This document shows, piece by piece, positions 48,907 through 64,000 of a DNA stretch of 64,000 nucleotides; position 1 is the stretch's first letter; each line of letters starts with the position of its first letter. Under the pieces are notes generated by a model, which was not told the DNA's origin, ran no database searches, and was given only the letters and a program-made list of their open reading frames with translations. The stretch covers positions 1-64,000 of the forward strand of contig JAOPWC010000105.1 in the NCBI GenBank assembly GCA_025965895.1. Reading direction: 5' to 3'. Both the position numbers and the translations under genes were made by a program. Source of the DNA: Mycobacterium sp. Lineage in GTDB: Bacteria > Actinomycetota > Actinomycetes > Mycobacteriales > Mycobacteriaceae.

Positions 48907-49648
48907 GCGGCAATCCCGACCGCACCGCTTGTTCGACCGCCTCGCGGACCGGCCCGCGCCACAGCGGCCCGTGCCCGGGCAGCAGCACGTCGGTGTCGAG
49001 CATCCCGAGTGCGGACAGGCTTCGCACACAGCCATCTTCATCGTGGTTGAACACGGCGGGCAGCAATTGCGGGCCGCTGCGCGTGGACACCGGGTGGCCC
49101 GTCACGAGCGCGTCGCCGCTGACCAACACCCCGTCGACCACGAATGAGCAGTGCCCACCGGTGTGGCCGGGGCTGGGGATCGCCATTGGCGCGCCGGGTA
49201 GTGCGGCCGCGACGTCTTCCGTGAGGGCTCGCGTGGTCGGAATGCCCTCGCGCACCATCCCACCCTCGCGGGCGATGGCCACTGTCCATTTCAGCCACCG
49301 CGGCTGCCACAGGTGGGCGACCAGATCCAGGGGCGACACCTGCTCGAGGTACTCGCGCTTGGCATGGCCGACCTCGTCGGCGTGGCAGTACACAGGTGTG
49401 TCATGGGTCTTGGCGAACCAGATCGCTGCGCCGAAATGGTCGATATGGGCATGTGTCAACAAGATCGCGCGCAATCGGTCGACGCCGAACCCCAATTCCC
49501 GCAGTGAGGTGAGCACATCCTCGCGGTTGCCGGGAAATCCGGCATCGACAAGCATGACCTGGTTCCCGTCGGTCACCAGCGTCCAGTTCACCAGGTCGGT
49601 CTGCGCGAAATGCACGCTGTCGGTGACTGCGGTCAGCACCGGTGCCAT
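48893..49648 (-). CDS. Metallo-beta-lactamase-fold hydrolase (Rv0406c-like)
   Basis: A 251-residue MBL-fold protein with the zinc motif THAHIDHFG (HxHxDH, about 66-74), LVDAGFPGNREDVL (about 34-47), a third-ligand His in SPGHTGGH (about 160-167), SGDALVTGHP and a final GHG (LLPGHGPLW). No signal peptide from the chosen ATG at 49648; an in-frame extension to 49723 would add a hydrophobic start ([14 protein letters not shown]) but lies on the fgd1 promoter region. Likely a thioester or phosphoester hydrolase; not a proven lactamase. Divergent from fgd1 by 110 bp. Confidence 0.85.
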   Translation of the reverse strand: MAPVLTAVTDSVHFAQTDLVNWTLVTDGNQVMLVDAGFPGNREDVLTSLRELGFGVDRLRAILLTHAHIDHFGAAIWFAKTHDTPVYCHADEVGHAKREYLEQVSPLDLVAHLWQPRWLKWTVAIAREGGMVREGIPTTRALTEDVAAALPGAPMAIPSPGHTGGHCSFVVDGVLVSGDALVTGHPVSTRSGPQLLPAVFNHDEDGCVRSLSALGMLDTDVLLPGHGPLWRGPVREAVEQAVRSGLPRQSP

Positions 49649-49758
49649 GGTCGCGAGTCTAAGCACCGGAGTGCCGGCGCGAAGCGACGCCGAGAACAAC
49701 GACGAAAACAACATAGCGGCCACCCCCTGTTTTACGGCGGGAGAGTAGAAACGAATAC

Positions 49759-50769
49759 GTGGCTGAACTCAAACTCGGATACAAGGCGTCGGCGGAACAA
49801 TTCCCGCCGCGGGAACTCGTCGAACTGGGGGTGGCGGCCGAGCAGCACGGCTTCGACAGCGCCGCCGTCAGCGACCACTTCCAGCCGTGGCGTCACGAGG
49901 GCGGGCATGCGCCCTTCTCGCTGGCCTGGATGACCGCAGTCGGCGAGCGCACCGAGCGGATCGTGCTGGGCACCTCGGTGCTGACGCCGACCTTCCGGTA
50001 CAACCCTGCGGTCATTGCACAGGCGTTCGCGACGATGGGCTGCTTGTATCCGGACCGGATCTTCCTGGGCGTCGGCACCGGCGAGGCGCTCAACGAGATC
50101 GCCACCGGCTTCATCGGCCGGTGGCCGGACTTCAAGGAGCGGTTCGCACGGCTGCGCGAGGCCGTGAAGCTCATGCGAGAGCTGTGGCTGGGCGACCGGG
50201 TGGACTTCGACGGCGAGTACTACCACACCAGGGGCGCCTCGATTTACGACGTGCCCGAGGGTGGCATCCCGGTGTACGTCGCCGCCGGCGGCCCGGCCGT
50301 CGCCAGATACGCGGGCCGTGCGGGCGACGGCTTCATCTGCACATCGGGCAAGGGCGAGGAACTCTACCAGGACAAGTTGATCCCCGCGGTCAAGGAGGGC
50401 GCGGCAGCCGCCGATCGCAACATCGACGACATCGACAAGATGATCGAGATCAAGCTCTCGTACGACACCGATCCCGCCCTCGCGTTGGAGAACACCCGGT
50501 TTTGGGCGCCGCTGTCGTTGAGCGCCGAGCAGAAGAACAGCATCGACGACCCGATCGAAATGGAGAAAGCCGCCGACGCGCTGCCGATCGAGCAGGTGGC
50601 CAAGCGTTGGATCGTGGCATCCGATCCCGACGAGGCGGTCGAAAAGGTCGGACAGTACGTGGGCTACGGGCTCAATCACCTCGTGTTCCATGCGCCCGGC
50701 CACGACCAGCGCCGCTTCTTGGACCTCTTCCAACGGGATCTGGAGCCCCGGCTGCGAAAGTTGGGCTGA
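49759..50769 (+). CDS. fgd1: F420-dependent glucose-6-phosphate dehydrogenase
   Basis: Oxidises glucose 6-phosphate and reduces coenzyme F420, the main source of F420H2 in mycobacteria. The 336-residue protein matches Fgd1 throughout: VSDHFQPW gives Asp39, His40 and Trp44, and [10 protein letters not shown] gives Glu109, the catalytic residues defined for the M. tuberculosis enzyme. GTG start; pta follows after 29 bp. F420H2 is used by Ddn-type and luciferase-like reductases, which makes the three LLM genes 1 kb upstream notable, although they are separated by a convergent gene. Confidence 0.97.
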   Translation: MAELKLGYKASAEQFPPRELVELGVAAEQHGFDSAAVSDHFQPWRHEGGHAPFSLAWMTAVGERTERIVLGTSVLTPTFRYNPAVIAQAFATMGCLYPDRIFLGVGTGEALNEIATGFIGRWPDFKERFARLREAVKLMRELWLGDRVDFDGEYYHTRGASIYDVPEGGIPVYVAAGGPAVARYAGRAGDGFICTSGKGEELYQDKLIPAVKEGAAAADRNIDDIDKMIEIKLSYDTDPALALENTRFWAPLSLSAEQKNSIDDPIEMEKAADALPIEQVAKRWIVASDPDEAVEKVGQYVGYGLNHLVFHAPGHDQRRFLDLFQRDLEPRLRKLG

Positions 50770-50798
50770 TTCAGCACGCATGAGGCAGGCTGGAAAAC

Positions 50799-52880
50799 GT
50801 GCCCGACGGCTCACGGCAGGCTTCCAGCATCTACATCACCTCGCCTGAGGGCGATACGGGTAAATCCACGATCGCGTTGGGCGTGCTGCACCGCATGGCC
50901 GCGACTGTCGCCAAGGTCGGGGTGTTCAGACCCATCACCAGGCTCGGCGAGGACCGCGACTACATCCTCGAACTGCTGCTGTCCCAAGCCACTGCAGGAC
51001 TTTCGTACGAACAATGCGTCGGCGTCAGTTACCAGCAACTGCACGACGACCCCGACGCCGCGATCGCCGAGATCGTCGACCGGTTCCATGCTGTGGCCGA
51101 CCAGTGCGACGCGGTGGTGATCGTCGGCAGCGACTACACCGACGTCGCCACCCCCACCGAGCTGAGCGTCAACGCCCGCATCGCGGTGAACCTCGGCGCA
51201 CCGGTGGTGCTGTCCGTGCGGGCCGGGGGACGCACTCCTGAAGAGGTTGCTCAGGTCGTCGAGCTGTGCCTGGCGGAGCTGTCGGCGCAACACTCCTACA
51301 CCGCAGCCGTGGTGGCCAACCGTTGCGACCCGCCGGAGATGCCCGCCGTGGCCAGGGCTTTGGAGCGGTTCGAGCCGCACACCTATGTGCTGCCCGAGGA
51401 GCCGCTGCTCGTGGCGCCGACAATGGCCGATCTGCGGCGCGCGGTTGACGGGACGGTCGTCAACGGTGATGAGGCGTTGCTGGGACGTGAGGTGATGTCG
51501 GTGCTGGTGGCCGGCATGACCGCCGAGCACGTGCTGGAACGACTGACCGAGGGCGCCGCGGTGATCACCCCCGGCGATCGCTCGGATGTGGTGTTGGCAG
51601 TCGTCAGTGCGCATGCCGCCGAAGGCTTTCCATCCTTGTCCGGCGTGATACTCAACGGCGGCCTGCCGTTGCACCCGGCGATCGCGGCACTGGTGTCCGG
51701 CCTGGGGCTGCGGCTTCCGATCGTCGCGACGGCACTTGGCACGTATGAGACCGCCGGCGCGGTCGGGTCGACGCGCGGACGGGTGACGGCGACGTCGCAG
51801 CGCAAGATCGACATCGCGCTCGCGCTCATGGACCGCTACGTCGACATCGCTGACCTGTTGGCGCAGTTGGCGCTTCCGAGGCCGACGGTGATGACGCCGC
51901 AGATGTTCACCTACCAGCTCATCGAATGGGCTCGCGCCGACCGTAAGCGCATCGTGTTGCCAGAAGGCGATGACGACCGCATCCTGAGGGCGGCTGGTCG
52001 GCTACTGAGGCGGGAGGTGGCCGGGCTGACCATCCTCGGCGATGATGCCCGGATCCGCGCTCGGGCAGCCGAACTGGGTGTCGACCTGTCCACCGCGGAG
52101 CTGTCGAACCCGGCGACCAGCGACCTGTGCGAAAAGTTCGCCGAACAGTACACCGAGTTGCGCAAGCACAAGGGCGTGAGCCTGGATCGGGCACGCGAGA
52201 TCATGCACGACGTGTCGTACTTCGGGACCATGCTGGTGCACAACGGGATCGTCGACGGGATGGTCTCCGGGGCGACCCACACCACCGCACACACCGTGCG
52301 ACCCGCTTTCGAGGTCATCAAGACCAAACCCGACGTGTCGACGGTGTCCAGCATCTTCCTGATGTGCCTGGCCGACCGGGTACTGGCCTACGGCGACTGC
52401 GCGATCGTGCCGGATCCGACCGCCGAGCAGTTGGCCGACATCGCCATCTCATCCGCGCGCACCGCGTCACAGTTCGGCATCGATCCGCGGGTCGCGATGC
52501 TGTCGTACTCCACCGGGACGTCAGGCTCCGGGGCTGACGTCGAAAAAGTCAGGCAGGCAACCGAAGTGGTACGCAAGCGGGACCCGGACCTGCTGGTCGA
52601 AGGTCCGATCCAATACGACGCGGCGGTCGACCCGACCGTGGCCGCGGCGAAGATGCCGAATTCGCTTGTGGCCGGCCGTGCCACGGTGCTGATCTTCCCC
52701 GACCTGAACACCGGGAACAACACGTACAAGGCGGTGCAACGCAGCGCCGGCGCAATCGCGATCGGGCCGGTGCTGCAGGGACTCAACAAGCCGATCAACG
52801 ACCTGTCCCGCGGTGCGCTGGTGGAGGACATCGTCAACACCGTGGCGATTACCGCGATTCAGGCCCAGGGGAACTCGTGA
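50799..52880 (+). CDS. pta: Phosphate acetyltransferase
   Basis: Interconverts acetyl-CoA and acetyl phosphate. The 693-residue long-form enzyme has an N-terminal BioD-like P-loop part ([16 protein letters not shown], about 15-30), a DRTGG middle domain (about 215-330) and the catalytic PTA_PTB domain (about 370-690) with [40 protein letters not shown] and [23 protein letters not shown] start. The stop overlaps the ackA GTG by 4 bp, so both are made together for acetate overflow or assimilation. Confidence 0.97.
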   Translation: MPDGSRQASSIYITSPEGDTGKSTIALGVLHRMAATVAKVGVFRPITRLGEDRDYILELLLSQATAGLSYEQCVGVSYQQLHDDPDAAIAEIVDRFHAVADQCDAVVIVGSDYTDVATPTELSVNARIAVNLGAPVVLSVRAGGRTPEEVAQVVELCLAELSAQHSYTAAVVANRCDPPEMPAVARALERFEPHTYVLPEEPLLVAPTMADLRRAVDGTVVNGDEALLGREVMSVLVAGMTAEHVLERLTEGAAVITPGDRSDVVLAVVSAHAAEGFPSLSGVILNGGLPLHPAIAALVSGLGLRLPIVATALGTYETAGAVGSTRGRVTATSQRKIDIALALMDRYVDIADLLAQLALPRPTVMTPQMFTYQLIEWARADRKRIVLPEGDDDRILRAAGRLLRREVAGLTILGDDARIRARAAELGVDLSTAELSNPATSDLCEKFAEQYTELRKHKGVSLDRAREIMHDVSYFGTMLVHNGIVDGMVSGATHTTAHTVRPAFEVIKTKPDVSTVSSIFLMCLADRVLAYGDCAIVPDPTAEQLADIAISSARTASQFGIDPRVAMLSYSTGTSGSGADVEKVRQATEVVRKRDPDLLVEGPIQYDAAVDPTVAAAKMPNSLVAGRATVLIFPDLNTGNNTYKAVQRSAGAIAIGPVLQGLNKPINDLSRGALVEDIVNTVAITAIQAQGNS

Positions 52881-54082
52881 CCGACACCGTGCTGGTGCTC
52901 AACTCCGGCTCGTCGTCGTTGAAATACGCACTGCTCGACCCCGATTCGGGTCAATCCATGGCGACTGGCATCATCGAGCGGATCGGGGACGGATCGTCGT
53001 CTGCGGAGCTGCGGGTAGGCGGGCAACAGCTGCGGCGCAGCTACCGGATAGCCGACCACGAGGCCGCGCTGCGCACCGCGTTCGACATGTTCACCGAGGC
53101 CGGAGAGCACCTGGGCAAACTCGGCCTTCTCGCGGTCGGACACCGGATCGTGCACGGCGGTAGCAAGTTCTATCAGCCGACTGTCGTGACCGACGAGGTG
53201 ATTTCGCAGCTCGAGGAGCTGTCGCCGCTCGCGCCATTGCACAACCCGCCGGGGATACTGGGCATCGAGGTGGCGCGCAAGGTGTTGGCCGGCCTGCCGC
53301 ACATCGCGGTGTTCGACACGGCCTACTTCCACGACCTTCCCGCGTCGTCGGCGATGTACGCGATCGATCATGAGGTGGCCGAAGCGTGGCAGATCCGCCG
53401 ATACGGGTTTCATGGCACATCGCACCGGTACGTCAGCCAGCAGGCCGCGTTGTTCCTCAACACTCCGCTGGAGTCGCTGAATCAGATCGTGCTCCATCTG
53501 GGCAACGGCGCGTCGGCGTCGGCGATCGTCGGCGGCCGGCCGGTGGACACCTCCATGGGGCTGACACCGATGGAGGGCCTGGTGATGGGCACCCGGTCGG
53601 GTGACATCGACCCCGGCGTCGTGTTCTACCTGTGGCGGACCGCGAAGATGAGCGTCGAGAAGATCGAGAACATCCTCAACCACCGGTCCGGTGTATACGG
53701 GCTGGCCGGTGACGTCGACTTCCGGAGGCTACACGCCAGGATCGAATCAGGGGACGCCGCAGCGCAATCGGCATACGACGTCTATGTTCACCGGCTGCGG
53801 AAGTACATCGGCGCATACCTGGCGCTGCTCGGCACCACCGATGTCCTGACGTTCACCGCGGGCGTCGGCGAAAACGACGCCGCCGTGCGTCGCGACGCGC
53901 TCATCGGCATGGCAGCCCTCGGGATCGAACTTGACGAGGAGCTCAACAACAGCGCCGCCACAGGTCCGCGGCGGGTCTCCGTGGGAAAGTCGCCGACGAC
54001 GGTGCTCGTCATCCCCACCAACGAGGAGCTGGCCATCGCCCGCGCCTGCGCACAGATTGTTCGAGCGCCGACTGTGCCCTGA
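52877..54082 (+). CDS. ackA: Acetate kinase
   Basis: Converts acetyl phosphate and ADP to acetate and ATP, or the reverse. The 401-residue protein has the ASKHA signatures [20 protein letters not shown] (residues 4-23), [31 protein letters not shown] and [20 protein letters not shown], then [20 protein letters not shown] and a late [17 protein letters not shown] start in the pta stop. Slightly longer than the M. tuberculosis protein. It ends 10 bp from the convergent pknG. Confidence 0.97.
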   Translation: MTDTVLVLNSGSSSLKYALLDPDSGQSMATGIIERIGDGSSSAELRVGGQQLRRSYRIADHEAALRTAFDMFTEAGEHLGKLGLLAVGHRIVHGGSKFYQPTVVTDEVISQLEELSPLAPLHNPPGILGIEVARKVLAGLPHIAVFDTAYFHDLPASSAMYAIDHEVAEAWQIRRYGFHGTSHRYVSQQAALFLNTPLESLNQIVLHLGNGASASAIVGGRPVDTSMGLTPMEGLVMGTRSGDIDPGVVFYLWRTAKMSVEKIENILNHRSGVYGLAGDVDFRRLHARIESGDAAAQSAYDVYVHRLRKYIGAYLALLGTTDVLTFTAGVGENDAAVRRDALIGMAALGIELDEELNNSAATGPRRVSVGKSPTTVLVIPTNEELAIARACAQIVRAPTVP

Positions 54083-54092
54083 CGCACAGGGA

Positions 54093-57321
<3,229 letters not shown>

Positions 57322-57322
<1 letters not shown>

Positions 57323-58641
57323 CAGCGGTACTCGCTCATCCGCGGCCACAGCCCGACCGTCACCGCGACCGCGGCGACGACGCTGAGGACGACGGTGCCC
57401 ACCGTGGCACCCGAAAGCACACTGCGGGCGTTGAGGATGTCGCTACGCAGCTGGCGCCGGCTTTCCTGAATGGCGCTGTCGAAGGCCTTCTCCAGCATGT
57501 CGAAAGCGGGCGTGGAGTCGTCCTCGCCGGTGCCCAGTGCCACCTGGGTGGCCGCCTGGTAGTTGCCCACCGCGATGTAGGAGTTGATCCGCTCGTCGGC
57601 CTGGCGCCAACGGGTTAGCAGGTCGTCGGCCTGCTGGAGGTCGGTCTTGTCGATCGCGTCCCTGCGGCCGAGGTACTCGGTGATCTGCTTGTGCATCGCG
57701 TCGATCCGCTGGTAGAAGGACTGCTTGCGGACATCTTCGTCCCCGCGCCGGATCAACGACAACGTCTCGTCGGCCCGCGCCTGCTGCGCCGTGATCGCCA
57801 GGCTGGTGATGGTCTTGAGGGACTCTGCCGCAGTGTTTTTGGCGTTCCGGCTGTTTGCGGTGGAAATCACGAGCACCGTGCCCACCCAAATCACCATGAT
57901 CAGCACGGCGAGTCCCCCCGCGGCGAAACCGATGTTGAGTCGCCGCTGTGTCTTCCGCGCCAGCCACCGGTTGGAGAACGCGCCGAACAGCAGCGTGGTC
58001 AACACCACCGCAACCACTGGCGCGGGCACGCGCGTCGACGCGGTGGTCTCCGCGTCCACCCGCGCCGACGTCTCCTCATAGAGTCGCTGCGCGTCCGGCA
58101 GGATCATCGTCTGCATCATCGACGACGCTTCAGACAGATACGACGAGCCGACCGGGTTGCCCGCCCGGTTGTTCGTCCGGGCGGTTTCGATGAGCCCGGT
58201 GTATACGGCCAGCCGGGCATTGATCCGGCCGAGCAACTGCTGCATCGGTTCGTCGGTGAGCCCGCTCGACGCCCGAGTCAACGCGACTGCCGCGTCTGTG
58301 ATCGCCTGCTCGTATCGTTGTCGCACGTCGCGCGGCTCGGCCCCGGCGATGAACGCGGTCGCCGCGGCGGCGTCGGCCACCGACAAGGTGGTGTAGAGCT
58401 GACCCGCTGCGAACGCCAGCGGTTCGGTGTGGTTGAGCACGGTGGTCAGCGCCTGCTGACGATGGTCGATCGTGGTCGAGGTGGCGAACGCGCTGAGCAC
58501 CACCAGTGCGATCAACACGAGGCCGCTCAGCAGGATGCGCCCCGGAGTGGTCGACATGAACCACCAGCGTGGGTGAACCGGATCGGCCTGCGACCGCGAA
58601 GCCAGCGGCTCGGTCGACGGATGCACCAGCTCCACAGTCAC
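57322..58641 (-). CDS. glnX: Transmembrane sensor GlnX (Rv0412c-like)
   Basis: Membrane protein that relays GlnH binding to PknG. From the GTG at 58641 the 439-residue protein has an N-terminal cytoplasmic lead with a transmembrane helix (about 38-60, ILLSGLVLIALVVLSAFA), an extracytoplasmic helical sensor domain, two more helices (about 210-260, including AVVLTTLLFGAFSN and AVLIMVIWVGTVLVIST), a second sensor-like helical domain and a final membrane segment (about 410-430). A start at 58764 is rejected because it would overlap divergent mutT3. Heads the glnX-glnH-pknG operon. Confidence 0.9.
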
Positions 58642-58726
58642 CGGTCGCCCCTCTCGCAATCTATAAGCGAATTCTAAGAGCAGACAGCACCGCTCGTGTT
58701 GGTTCGGACCGCCATATCCTGAACTC

Positions 58727-59332
58727 GTGCGAGGCGACGGTGACGGCTGGGTGATGTCCGACACCGGCGCCCGGTTCTGGGGCCGTCACGGGGCGGCCGG
58801 CTTGTTGGTCCGTGCGCCATTGCCGAACGGCGCTCCGGCGGTGCTGTTGCAGCACCGCGCGCCGTGGAGCCATCAGGGCGGTACCTGGGGTCTGCCCGGC
58901 GGCGCGCGCGACAGCCACGAAACAGCCGAGCAGGCCGCCGTCCGGGAAGCGCACGAAGAAGCCGGGCTTTCGGCGGAGGAGGTGGTCGTGCGGGCCGCGG
59001 TCGTCACCGCCAGGGCAACCGGCAGCCCCTGGACCTACACCACGGTCGTCGCCGACGCGCCCCGCCCGCTGGCGACGGTGCCCAACCGGGAGAGCGCCGA
59101 GCTGCGCTGGGTCCTCGAGGAGGACGTAGCCGAGTTGCCGCTGCATCCCGGCTTCTCCGCCAGCTGGAAGCGCCTGCGCACCGCGGTGGCCAGTGTGCCC
59201 GAGCGGCCCGGTCTGCCCCGTACCGTCAGACTCGAATCCGGGCAGTTCGTGTGGTGCACACCCGCCGAGCCTGGCGACGAGCCGTCCCCGCTCTCCGAGC
59301 ACATCAGCTCCCTGCTGCAAGCGCCGCGCTGA
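58727..59332 (+). CDS. mutT3: Nudix hydrolase MutT3
   Basis: Nucleotide pyrophosphohydrolase of the mycobacterial MutT3 type, likely acting on oxidised or deoxynucleotides. The 201-residue product contains a complete Nudix box ([20 protein letters not shown] then AGL, about 62-84) and the usual GTWGLPGG before it. GTG start 86 bp from divergent glnX. The final 29 bases overlap the convergent thiE gene on the other strand, so the two transcripts are antisense at their ends. Confidence 0.9.
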   Translation: MRGDGDGWVMSDTGARFWGRHGAAGLLVRAPLPNGAPAVLLQHRAPWSHQGGTWGLPGGARDSHETAEQAAVREAHEEAGLSAEEVVVRAAVVTARATGSPWTYTTVVADAPRPLATVPNRESAELRWVLEEDVAELPLHPGFSASWKRLRTAVASVPERPGLPRTVRLESGQFVWCTPAEPGDEPSPLSEHISSLLQAPR

Positions 59333-59975
59333 GCCGCTCCGCGGCCGAGCGTGGGTCCTCGGCCGCGGTGATCGCCCGCACCACGACGACACGCCTGGCT
59401 CCTGCGTGAAGCACCTCCGGGAGCCGCTGCTCGTCGATTCCGCCGATCGCGAACCACGGCTTGCCGGCGCCCATCGACGCCGCTGCCCGCACCAGGTCCA
59501 GCCCCGCGGCGGCCCTGCCGGGCTTGGTCGGCGTGGGCCAGCAGGGGCCCACGCAGAAGTAGTCGACGTCCTCGGTGAACGCGGCGGCGGCCTGGCAGGT
59601 GTCGTGCGTTGAGCGGCCGATGAGCCTCGCCGCTCCTACGATGTCCCGCGCGACCGCCAGCGGGAGATCGTCCTGACCGAGGTGCAGGACATCGGCCTCG
59701 GCGGCGCGAGCGATGTCGGCACGGTCGTTCACGGCCAGCAGCGCGCCGTGCCGCCGGGCGGCGTATGCGAGAACCTCGAGCGCGGCCAGCTCGCCGCGCG
59801 CCTCCAGTGGCCCGAACCGCTGCTCGCCGACCGACCCCTTGTCGCGCAATTGGATGATGTCGACGCCGCCGGCCAGCGCGGCGTCGGCGAACTCAGCGAG
59901 ATCGTTGCGCTCGCGTCGGGCGTCGGTGCACAGGTACAGCCGCGCGGTCGCGAGCCGGTCACGGGATGGGTGCAC
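59304..59975 (-). CDS. thiE: Thiamine-phosphate synthase
   Basis: Couples hydroxymethylpyrimidine diphosphate with thiazole phosphate to give thiamine phosphate. The 223-residue TIM-barrel protein has [20 protein letters not shown] (about 36-55), [20 protein letters not shown] with the metal-binding Asp, [27 protein letters not shown] and [23 protein letters not shown] start, reading away from thiO with the TPP riboswitch between; the switch faces the thiO side. End overlaps mutT3 by 29 bp. Confidence 0.93.
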   Translation of the reverse strand: MHPSRDRLATARLYLCTDARRERNDLAEFADAALAGGVDIIQLRDKGSVGEQRFGPLEARGELAALEVLAYAARRHGALLAVNDRADIARAAEADVLHLGQDDLPLAVARDIVGAARLIGRSTHDTCQAAAAFTEDVDYFCVGPCWPTPTKPGRAAAGLDLVRAAASMGAGKPWFAIGGIDEQRLPEVLHAGARRVVVVRAITAAEDPRSAAERLSAALAAGS

Positions 59976-60006
59976 ACCGCGACGCTAGCGACTAGCGTTG
60001 GAGCAA

Positions 60007-60104
60007 CGACACGGGAGTCCCGGGAGCGGGGCTGAGAGTGGGCACAGCGACCTGCCCTTACCGTCACACCTGATCCGGGTCATGCCGGCGAAGGGAGCGA
60101 GGGG
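60007..60104 (+). ncRNA. TPP riboswitch (thi-box) controlling thiOSG
   Basis: The thi-box is clear: GGGGCTGAGAGTGG near 60028-60041 (pyrimidine-sensing loop GCTGAGA), then ACCTGATCCGGGTCATGCCGGCGAAGGGA in two parts near 60068-60096 (CTGATC and ATGCCGGCGAAGGGA). The 3' end runs into the Shine-Dalgarno GAGGGGA, one base before the thiO ATG at 60106, so thiamine pyrophosphate binding would block ribosome access, the usual actinobacterial translational mode. Confidence 0.93.
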
Positions 60105-60105
60105 A

Positions 60106-61112
60106 ATGCCTACGGATCGCGTCGCGGTGGTCGGCGGTGGCGTCATCGGCCTGGCCGTCGCGCGCCGGCTGGCGCTGTCGGGTCGCAGCGTGACCGTCCA
60201 CCGCAGCACCGAGCGTGGCGCGTCCTGGGTGGCCGGCGGGATGCTGGCCCCGCACAGCGAAGGCTGGCCCGGCGAAGAGCGGCTGCTGCATATCGGGCTC
60301 GAGTCGCTGGCGATGTGGCGTGGCGATTTCCTCGACGGGCTGCCTGACGACGTGGTGACCGCGCGCGAGTCGCTGGTCGTCGCCGTTGACCGTGCCGACG
60401 CCGCCGACCTGCGCACCGTCGGCGAGTGGCTGGCCGCGCAGGGCCATCCCGTCACGCTGACCACCGCCGCCCGTGACGTCGAGCCGCTGCTGGCCCAGAG
60501 CATCCGGCACGGTTTCCGCGCGGTCACCGAGATGGCGGTCGACAACCGCGCGGTGGTCGAGGCACTGGCAGCGCACTGCGAAAGACTGGGGGTGACGTGG
60601 GCGCCGCCGGTGGCCGACCTGACCGAAGCGGCCGACGCCGACGTGGTCGTGATCGCGAACGGCATCGACGCGCCCACGCTGTGGCCCGGCCTGCCCATCC
60701 GGCCGGTCAAGGGCGAGGTGCTGCGGCTGCGCTGGCGGTCGGGCTGTATGCCGCGCCCCGAGCGCGTGATTCGGGCGCGGGTGCACGGCCGTCAGGTCTA
60801 CCTGGTGCCCCGCGTTGACGGCGTGGTCGTCGGCGCCACGCAATACGAGCATGGTCGCGACACCGCGCCGGTGGTGTCCGGCGTGCGCGAACTGCTCGAC
60901 GACGCCTGCGCGGTCATGCCCGCGCTGGGTGAGTACGAGCTCGCCGAAGTGGCCGCGGGCCTTCGCCCGGTGACGCCGGACAACGTGCCGCTGGTGGGAC
61001 GCCTCGACGAGCGGGTACTGGTGGCCGCCGGGCACGGCCGAAACGGGTTTTTGCTGGCCCCGTGGACGGCTGAGAGGATCATGACGGAATTGAGCGTGAA
61101 GGTGTCCTGCTG

Positions 61113-61113
<1 letters not shown>
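60106..61113 (+). CDS. thiO: Glycine oxidase ThiO
   Basis: FAD-dependent oxidase giving dehydroglycine for thiazole synthesis. The 335-residue protein has the dinucleotide-binding VAVVGGGVIGLAVARRLALS (residues 6-25), GASWVAGGMLAPHSE, LPIRPVKGEVLRLRW (about 198-212) and a C-terminal GLRPVTPDNVPLVG and AAGHGRNGFLLAPW. ATG at 60106 has GAGGGG just upstream inside the riboswitch region. Its TGA overlaps the thiS ATG by one base. Confidence 0.95.
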
Positions 61114-62903
<1,790 letters not shown>

Positions 62904-62906
62904 CCG

Positions 62907-62923
62907 GACGCGCAGGGCGCGTC
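62907..62923 (+). terminator. Terminator hairpin after the thi operon
   Basis: GACGCGC, loop AGG, GCGCGTC: a perfect 7-bp stem starting four bases after the SGNH stop codon. Without a U-tract, in keeping with mycobacterial terminators. It would end the thiO-thiS-thiG-SGNH transcript before the amidase gene. Confidence 0.5.
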
Positions 62924-62961
62924 ACTGTCGCGCCCCGGGTTTCACTGGTTAGGGTCTTACG

Positions 62962-63759
62962 GTGCAAACGCCCGTATGCGGAGGTTGCCGCGCCATTTCC
63001 CGGCGCGACGTGCTCAGATTCGCGGCTGCGGCGCCGGTGGCAGCGAGCCTGTCGACGATCGCGGCCGTGACAGCGCCACCCGCGACGGCGTCCTCCACGA
63101 TCGCCGGCATGGTCGTCTTCCTCGACCCCGGCCACAACGGCGCCAACGACGCATCGATCAACCGGCAGGTCACCAACGGACGCGGCGGCACGAAGGAGTG
63201 CCAGACCAGCGGCACCACCACCGACGACGGCTATCCCGAGCACACATTCAACTGGGACATGGTGCTGCGCATCCGCGCGGCGCTGACCCAGGCCGGTGTG
63301 CGCACCGCGATGTCGCGGGGCAACGACGACGCGTTGGGTCCGTGCGTCGATCAGCGCGCCGCGATGGCCAACGCACTGCACCCGGACGCGGTCGTGAGCG
63401 TCCACGCCGACGGCGGCCCACCCGACGGCCGGGGTTTTCACGTCAACTACTCCAACCCCCCGCTCAACACGGCCCAGAGCGGCCCCGCCCTGCAATTCGC
63501 TCAGTTCATGCGTGACCGGCTCGTCGCCGCGGGGCTTCAGCCGTCCACGTACCGGGGGACCGACGGCCTCTATGGTCGCGCCGATCTCGCCGGGCTCAAC
63601 TTGGCGCAGTACCCGTCGATCCTCATCGAGATGGGCAACATGAAGAACGCGGACGACGCCGCGGTGTTGAAGAGTGCCGACGGGAGGGCCCGATACGCGG
63701 CGGCCGTCGTGTCGGGCATCACCACCTATTTGTCGCAGGCAACCCCACAAACCAGGTAG
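62962..63759 (+). CDS. Tat-type N-acetylmuramoyl-L-alanine amidase (Ami1/Rv3717-like)
   Basis: Zinc amidase that cuts the stem peptide from peptidoglycan. The 265-residue protein has a twin-arginine signal (SRRDVLRFAAAAPVAASL, about 13-30) instead of the Sec signal of Rv3717. The mature domain has FLDPGHNGANDASINRQV (zinc His), YPEHTFNWDM (zinc Glu), VVSVHADGGPPDGRGFHVNY (zinc His) and the catalytic Glu in ILIEMGNMKN. Two Cys (KECQTSG and GPCVDQR) match the disulfide of Rv3717. GTG start. The N-terminal CGGC before the twin Arg is also unusual. Confidence 0.88.
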   Translation: MQTPVCGGCRAISRRDVLRFAAAAPVAASLSTIAAVTAPPATASSTIAGMVVFLDPGHNGANDASINRQVTNGRGGTKECQTSGTTTDDGYPEHTFNWDMVLRIRAALTQAGVRTAMSRGNDDALGPCVDQRAAMANALHPDAVVSVHADGGPPDGRGFHVNYSNPPLNTAQSGPALQFAQFMRDRLVAAGLQPSTYRGTDGLYGRADLAGLNLAQYPSILIEMGNMKNADDAAVLKSADGRARYAAAVVSGITTYLSQATPQTR

Positions 63760-63806
63760 CTGTCGCCCCGGCCGAGCATCGTCGGATCCGTGCCATCATG
63801 GGGCTC

Positions 63807-64000
63807 ATGATCGAGCTGAAGGGCCTGACGAAGCTCTTCGGGCAAACTCGCGCGGTCGACGACCTGACATGCTCGATCGAGCCGGGCCTCGTCACCGGGT
63901 TCCTCGGCCCCAACGGCGCGGGCAAATCGACGACGATGCGGATCGTCGTCGGACTGGATCGCCCGACCGCGGGCACGGCCACAGTCGACGGCCACACATA
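63807..64000 (+). CDS. ABC transporter ATP-binding protein (N-terminal fragment)
   Basis: The start of an ABC ATPase, cut by the window end after about 64 residues. IELKGLTKLFGQTRAVDDLT opens the domain and GPNGAGKSTTMRIVVGLDRP (about 32-51) holds the Walker A. The sequence resembles DrrA/CcmA-type exporter ATPases, but the family cannot be fixed from this part. ATG at 63807 (an ATG at 63798 adds three residues). Confidence 0.85.
   Translation, partial: MIELKGLTKLFGQTRAVDDLTCSIEPGLVTGFLGPNGAGKSTTMRIVVGLDRPTAGTATVDGHT

Noticed and set aside
58642..58764. Longer glnX start at 58764
   Set aside because: It overlaps the divergent mutT3 start; GTG 58641 gives the expected length of 439 residues.

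Overview
This window looks like a chromosomal segment of a mycobacterium, most likely a rapid-growing Mycolicibacterium-type species. The evidence is its high G+C content, frequent GTG starts, 1-8 bp stop/start overlaps, and a gene set I recognise from the M. tuberculosis Rv0350-Rv0418 neighbourhood: dnaK-grpE-dnaJ-hspR, clpB, ttfA, pyrE, coxMSL, fba, purA, purT, metZ, fgd1, pta-ackA, pknG-glnH-glnX, mutT3 and the thi genes. Rv comparisons come from memory, not from a search. I saw no tRNA, rRNA, insertion sequence, prophage or CRISPR array.

Layout. (1) 0.2-4.5 kb: the dnaK-grpE-dnaJ-hspR heat-shock operon, with a SigH-type promoter, two HspR (HAIR) boxes and a hairpin holding the grpE stop codon. 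(2) 4.5-9.7 kb: a lipoprotein, a mutarotase, a type II flavohaemoglobin-like protein, a GAP-family membrane protein, and about 1 kb without an intact gene that holds tandem repeats and a broken reading frame. (3) 9.6-19.8 kb: clpB under an overlapping HAIR/SigH promoter, then a tight same-strand run: ttfA, SDR, pyrE, SDR, lipoprotein, TrmH-type methyltransferase, GH76-type glycosidase and an NhaA-thioredoxin fusion. (4) 19.7-29.9 kb: a form I aerobic CO dehydrogenase locus (coxMSL, XdhC-YHS, MobA-like, MoxR, coxG, coxE) with a divergent LysR regulator and an unknown membrane protein. (5) 29.9-43.8 kb: housekeeping genes (DedA, fba, DUF3151, zinc exporter, M50 protease, purA, thioesterase, purT, rhodanese, metZ) and a large LuxR-type ATPase regulator. 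(6) 43.8-48.9 kb: an SDR and a four-gene GNAT plus three luciferase-like monooxygenase operon, the best candidate here for an undescribed pathway. (7) 48.9-64 kb: MBL hydrolase, fgd1, pta-ackA, the GlnX-GlnH-PknG cassette, mutT3, thiE, a TPP riboswitch with thiO-thiS-thiG, an SGNH hydrolase, a Tat-type amidase, and the start of an ABC ATPase cut by the window end.

How the genes work together. HspR and SigH sites tie the DnaK machine and ClpB into one disaggregation regulon. The cox block holds the three enzyme subunits with most of the factors expected for cofactor supply and active-site maturation. GlnX, GlnH and PknG form a membrane-to-cytoplasm amino-acid sensing chain. Fgd1 supplies reduced F420, which some luciferase-like enzymes use. 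ThiO, ThiS and ThiG make the thiazole half of thiamine and ThiE joins it to the pyrimidine half. Compared with my memory of M. tuberculosis, the whole clpB-to-purA block is inverted relative to dnaK and purT.
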